Shown here in pieces: positions 7,477 to 9,547 of a stretch of 9,547 nt of DNA. The stretch lies in assembly GCA_002839205.1 (NCBI GenBank), contig PGXP01000043.1, positions 1 to 9,547 on the forward strand, read 5' to 3'. A program made the position numbers and the translations under genes. The notes beneath the pieces are model-generated. The model was not told where the DNA came from. It did not search any database and saw only the letters and a list, made by a program, of their open reading frames with translations. The DNA is from Spirochaetae bacterium HGW-Spirochaetae-9 (lineage in GTDB: Bacteria; Spirochaetota; Spirochaetia; Treponematales; Rectinemataceae). Every line of letters starts with the position of its first letter. Position 1 is the first letter of the stretch.

Positions 7477-7501
7477 GCGACAACAGGCCTCTGGTTGTCG
7501 C
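7477..7501. promoter_or_regulatory. Perfect 8-bp inverted repeat, 9-base spacer, in clpP leader (candidate operator or hairpin)
   Basis: GCGACAAC (7477-7484) and GTTGTCGC (7494-7501) are exact reverse complements separated by 9 bases. The element lies between the candidate clpP -10 box and the preferred clpP start at 7420, so it would be at the start of the clpP transcript. The arm and spacer geometry resembles the HrcA operator CIRCE (9-bp arms, 9-base spacer), but the arm sequence is not the CIRCE TTAGCACTC. It could act as a repressor site on DNA or a stem-loop in the mRNA. The repeat is certain; the role is inferred. Confidence 0.55.
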
Positions 7502-7523
7502 CATAACTTGCCTGAACTCTTTC

Positions 7524-7529
7524 ATTATA
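7524..7529 (-). promoter_or_regulatory. Candidate -10 box (TATAAT) for clpP
   Basis: On the minus strand the hexamer is an exact TATAAT in an AT-rich island of an otherwise GC-rich region, between divergent genes. No good -35 hexamer lies 16-18 bases upstream (best is CATAAA or ATAAAA), so recognition may need an activator or a different sigma factor. Its overlap with the ATG at 7525 argues against that ATG as the clpP start. The divergent thioredoxin promoter must lie in the same 40-base AT-rich stretch (for instance TATATC at 7540-7545), but I cannot fix it. Confidence 0.4.
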
Positions 7530-7563
7530 TTAGCTTTTCTATATCTTTTATGAGAGGTATGTA

Positions 7564-8118
7564 ATGGCAGGCAGAAAGCTATTCATCGCCGCGGCCGCTG
7601 CCGCGCTGATACTGTTGTCACTGTCCCCCGCCGCTGCGGCGGACAAGCCCTGGTATGCGCCGAGGCTGGAAAAACTCGGTTTCTACGTTTTCGACCCACC
7701 CATGACCTTCCAGGACTTCAAGGTAGCCAGCCTCGCGGGACCGGAGAAGGCGCGATCGAGCCTCAAGGGCAAGATCATCCTCCTGAATTTCTGGGCTACA
7801 TGGTGCCCGCCCTGCAAGGAGGAAATCCCTACGATTGAATCCCTCTCCCGATCCATGAAAGGCAAGAACTTCGATATCATGGCCGTCAGCCTCGGGGAGG
7901 ATCTCGCTACGGTAAAATCCTTCGTCGCCGAGCAGAAAATGAGCTTCCCCGTCTACCTCGACCCCAGGAACAGCCTCGCACGCACCTATGCTTCCCAAGG
8001 CATACCGACAACCTATCTCCTCGACAAGGAAGGGCGTTTTATCGCGGGCATCGTGGGCGGCTACAACTACGCCGATGCTGAATTGATAAGCCTTCTCGAC
8101 GAGATGGCAAAGCGATGA
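7564..8118 (+). CDS. Exported TlpA/ResA-type thioredoxin-fold protein
   Basis: An extracytoplasmic thiol-disulfide oxidoreductase of 184 residues. An N-terminal signal peptide (basic MAGRK, hydrophobic Ala/Leu core, probable cleavage after the Ala run near residue 26) directs export. The thioredoxin-like domain carries NFWATWCPPC with the redox pair Cys81/Cys84 and the conserved cis-Pro in GIPTT (Pro148). The KTGE-type AhpC-TSA/Redoxin pattern around the active site (LKGKIILLNFWATW) is typical of TlpA/ResA rather than cytosolic TrxA. GAGAGG lies six bases before the ATG, a strong ribosome site. Its stop overlaps the start of the CcdA gene (ATGA), so the two are translationally coupled. CcdA most likely keeps Cys81/Cys84 reduced. 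Targets could be apocytochrome c or other envelope proteins with oxidised cysteines. No cytochrome or haem-handling gene is visible to decide between them. Confidence 0.92.
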   Translation: MAGRKLFIAAAAAALILLSLSPAAAADKPWYAPRLEKLGFYVFDPPMTFQDFKVASLAGPEKARSSLKGKIILLNFWATWCPPCKEEIPTIESLSRSMKGKNFDIMAVSLGEDLATVKSFVAEQKMSFPVYLDPRNSLARTYASQGIPTTYLLDKEGRFIAGIVGGYNYADAELISLLDEMAKR

Positions 8119-9092
8119 ATCTTCCGGGGATCCTGTCGGCCGGGCTCGCGGGCCTCCTCTCTTTTATATCGCCCTGTGTACTCCCCCTCATTCCGGCGTA
8201 TCTTTCCTTCATCTCGGGAGCCAGCGTGGCCGAACTCGGCTCCGGGAAGGCACGATCCAGAGTATTCGCTCGAAGCCTCGCGTTTTCCGCAGGATTCACC
8301 CTCGCCTTCACCATCCTCGGCATTGCCTTTTCGGGCGGAGCGATGTTTGTCGGCCGAGGCCAGGCTTCGCTCTATATCGGCATCGCCGGGGGAATCCTCG
8401 TCATCCTGCTTGGGCTCAATCTCATCTTCGACTTCGTCAAGTTCCTGAACATTGACGCCCGCTTCATAGCGAAGTTTTCGGGAAAAAAGACTGGAGGAAT
8501 ACCGGGCGCCATCATCCTGGGATTCGCCTTCGCCGCGGGCTGGTCGCCCTGCATCGGACCCATCCTCGGCTCTATCCTGCTTTTCGCCGGCAGGGAAGGC
8601 AATATTCCGCGGGCTGCCCTCCTCCTCCTCTCCTATTCCCTGGGCCTAGCCCTGCCCTTCCTTGCGACGGGTCTCTTCTTTGACAGGCTCAAGCCTCTTC
8701 TCGCCTTTTTCACCAGGCGGGGCAAGGAAGTGCGAATCGTATCAGGCTTTGTCCTCATAGTCTTCGGCATCGCAATGGCTGCCGGCAGCCTGGGTTCGGT
8801 ATCAGCTCTCGCGGCCAAAGCCGGCTACGGAATTGAAGCCTTCGTCGAGGCGCAGCCGGGGGCGGCCAAAACGGTCGGCGCTGTCCTATGGGCTTCGATT
8901 GGGCTGGCCTTCGCGGCCTTTTACGCTGTCGCCCTGCGCCAGGCCAGGAAAAATGGATCCCGATTGACACTAACAAACCGCGTTGCCGCTGCAATGTCCT
9001 TCGTGAGCCTCGCTCTCGCCCTGGCCGAAGCCGCCGGCATATTTTCTACCTTGGCGATCCTTTCCGGCTGGCTCACCTTCACGGGTTTTTAA
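8115..9092 (+). CDS. ccdA: CcdA/DsbD-type transmembrane electron transporter
   Basis: An integral membrane protein that passes electrons from cytosolic thioredoxin to extracytoplasmic thioredoxin-like proteins. The two signature Cys-Pro blocks are present in internal-repeat positions: SFISPCVLPLIPAYLSFISG with Cys21 and AAGWSPCIGPILGS with Cys146, the reversible disulfide pair. Hydrophobic stretches at about 5-30, 52-76, 85-107, 129-157, 166-187 and 206-226 account for the six-segment CcdA core. The protein continues for roughly 95 residues with two further hydrophobic segments (about 254-274 and 287-318), separated by basic RQARKNGSR. Typical CcdA proteins are about 220-240 residues, so the 325-residue length includes a C-terminal extension. 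There is no periplasmic DsbD alpha or gamma domain; the upstream exported thioredoxin supplies that function in trans. The ATG is embedded in the thioredoxin stop. Confidence 0.93.
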   Translation: MNLPGILSAGLAGLLSFISPCVLPLIPAYLSFISGASVAELGSGKARSRVFARSLAFSAGFTLAFTILGIAFSGGAMFVGRGQASLYIGIAGGILVILLGLNLIFDFVKFLNIDARFIAKFSGKKTGGIPGAIILGFAFAAGWSPCIGPILGSILLFAGREGNIPRAALLLLSYSLGLALPFLATGLFFDRLKPLLAFFTRRGKEVRIVSGFVLIVFGIAMAAGSLGSVSALAAKAGYGIEAFVEAQPGAAKTVGAVLWASIGLAFAAFYAVALRQARKNGSRLTLTNRVAAAMSFVSLALALAEAAGIFSTLAILSGWLTFTGF

Positions 9093-9114
9093 GGGAGGGC
9101 TATCGCGGCTTTTG

Positions 9115-9144
9115 TTTGCATTTTCCCGAAAATTCGTCAATAAT
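9115..9144 (+). promoter_or_regulatory. Candidate sigma70-type promoter for the NagB-like gene
   Basis: TTTGCA at 9115-9120 (4 of 6 to the -35 consensus) and AATAAT at 9139-9144 (5 of 6 to the -10 consensus) are separated by 18 bases, and lie in the only AT-rich part of the gap. The predicted start would give a leader of roughly 25 bases ending in AGGAGA and the ATG at 9176. Confidence 0.45.
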
Positions 9145-9151
9145 TGCGAAT
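9132..9151. promoter_or_regulatory. Imperfect 20-bp palindrome over the candidate -10 box (possible operator)
   Basis: Outer arms ATTCG (9132-9136) and CGAAT (9147-9151) flank inner arms CAAT (9138-9141) and ATTG (9143-9146), with one unpaired T at 9137. The dyad covers the presumed -10 of the NagB-like gene. It fits an operator for a sugar-responsive repressor, but no regulator gene is in view. Confidence 0.4.
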
Positions 9152-9175
9152 CGACCACAGCAGGAGAAATAGATC

Positions 9176-9547
9176 ATGAATATTGGAATTTTCGAGAATT
9201 CGGCAACGTTGGGACGGCAAGCCTCCGACCTGGGTACACGGGCGATTCGCGAGGCTATAGCCGCGAGAGGCGAAGCGAACATCATCCTCGCGACGGCGGC
9301 GAGCCAGTTCCCCTTGCTGGACTGCCTCGTGCGGGAGCCGGGCATAGACTGGTCGCGTGTCACCTGCTTTCACCTCGACGAGTACATCGGTATACCAGAA
9401 AGCCATCCTGCGAGTTTCCGCTCGCAGATGAAGGAGCGCGTGGTAAAAAGGCTTCCCTCCTTGCGAAAATTCCACTATATCGAAGCCGATGCCCTGCCGC
9501 TCCAGAAAGAAATCGATCGCCTGAATGAAGCCATCCGACGCTGCCCG
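9176..9547 (+). CDS. NagB-like glucosamine-6-phosphate deaminase/isomerase family protein, C-terminus cut by window edge
   Basis: The first 124 codons of a NagB/6-phosphogluconolactonase-fold protein. FHLDEYIG (65-72), with the catalytic-acid Asp68 of the NagB DEY motif, is followed by PESHPASFRSQM (74-85), the family's hallmark after that strand. The usual N-terminal phosphate-binding loop (PTGSTP type) is replaced by LATAASQF (38-45). This variant occurs in a divergent group of proteins usually annotated as glucosamine-6-phosphate deaminase, so the true substrate may be another amino-sugar or sugar phosphate. The remaining active-site residues lie outside the window and cannot be checked. 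AGGAGA sits eight bases upstream of the ATG. An 83-base gap with a promoter-like sequence and a palindrome separates it from ccdA, so it probably begins its own transcription unit. Confidence 0.87.
   Translation, partial: MNIGIFENSATLGRQASDLGTRAIREAIAARGEANIILATAASQFPLLDCLVREPGIDWSRVTCFHLDEYIGIPESHPASFRSQMKERVVKRLPSLRKFHYIEADALPLQKEIDRLNEAIRRCP

Noticed and set aside
9093..9114. Possible terminator after ccdA (GGGTTTTT near the stop)
   Set aside because: No GC-rich stem precedes the T-run. I see no intrinsic terminator in the gap.

Overview
The window is GC-rich, densely packed bacterial chromosomal DNA with no RNA gene, insertion sequence, CRISPR array or integrase that I can see. The gene content suggests a free-living or host-associated member of the Spirochaetota: an XPB/ERCC3-type helicase, a ClpP paralogue, and a periplasmic thioredoxin-CcdA pair. 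This is inference from gene content alone, and other GC-rich phyla that carry bacterial XPB (for example Actinobacteria) are not excluded.

Two blocks diverge from a short regulatory region at about 7420-7563. Leftward on the minus strand, in transcription order, lie: a ClpP-family peptidase; a secreted endonuclease/exonuclease/phosphatase-fold (EEP) protein; a tetratricopeptide-repeat protein; a type-2 (MOFRL) glycerate kinase; an XPB-family DNA helicase; and a large protein with a helicase-associated domain that runs off the left edge. The last four are tightly packed: a 4-base ATGA overlap, a 7-base gap, and a gap of 18 bases or less. They look like one transcription unit. Rightward on the plus strand are a signal-peptide-bearing TlpA/ResA-type thioredoxin and a CcdA-type electron transporter, joined by an ATGA overlap. 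After a gap with a promoter-like and palindromic sequence, a NagB-like sugar-phosphate isomerase/deaminase runs off the right edge.

Functionally, the thioredoxin and CcdA form a complete module carrying electrons from the cytoplasm to extracytoplasmic disulfides. The glycerate kinase feeds glycerate into lower glycolysis as 2-phosphoglycerate. The most interesting part is the XPB helicase followed by a second protein carrying the same N-terminal 'Helicase_C_3' type domain. This is a two-gene arrangement like the mycobacterial Rv0861c/Rv0862c neighbourhood, but in the opposite order. It is a probable but poorly understood nucleic-acid remodelling or repair pair.

Two regulatory candidates stand out. 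One is a perfect 8-bp inverted repeat with a 9-base spacer in the clpP leader, which has CIRCE-like geometry but a different sequence. The other is an imperfect 20-bp palindrome over the presumed -10 box of the NagB-like gene.
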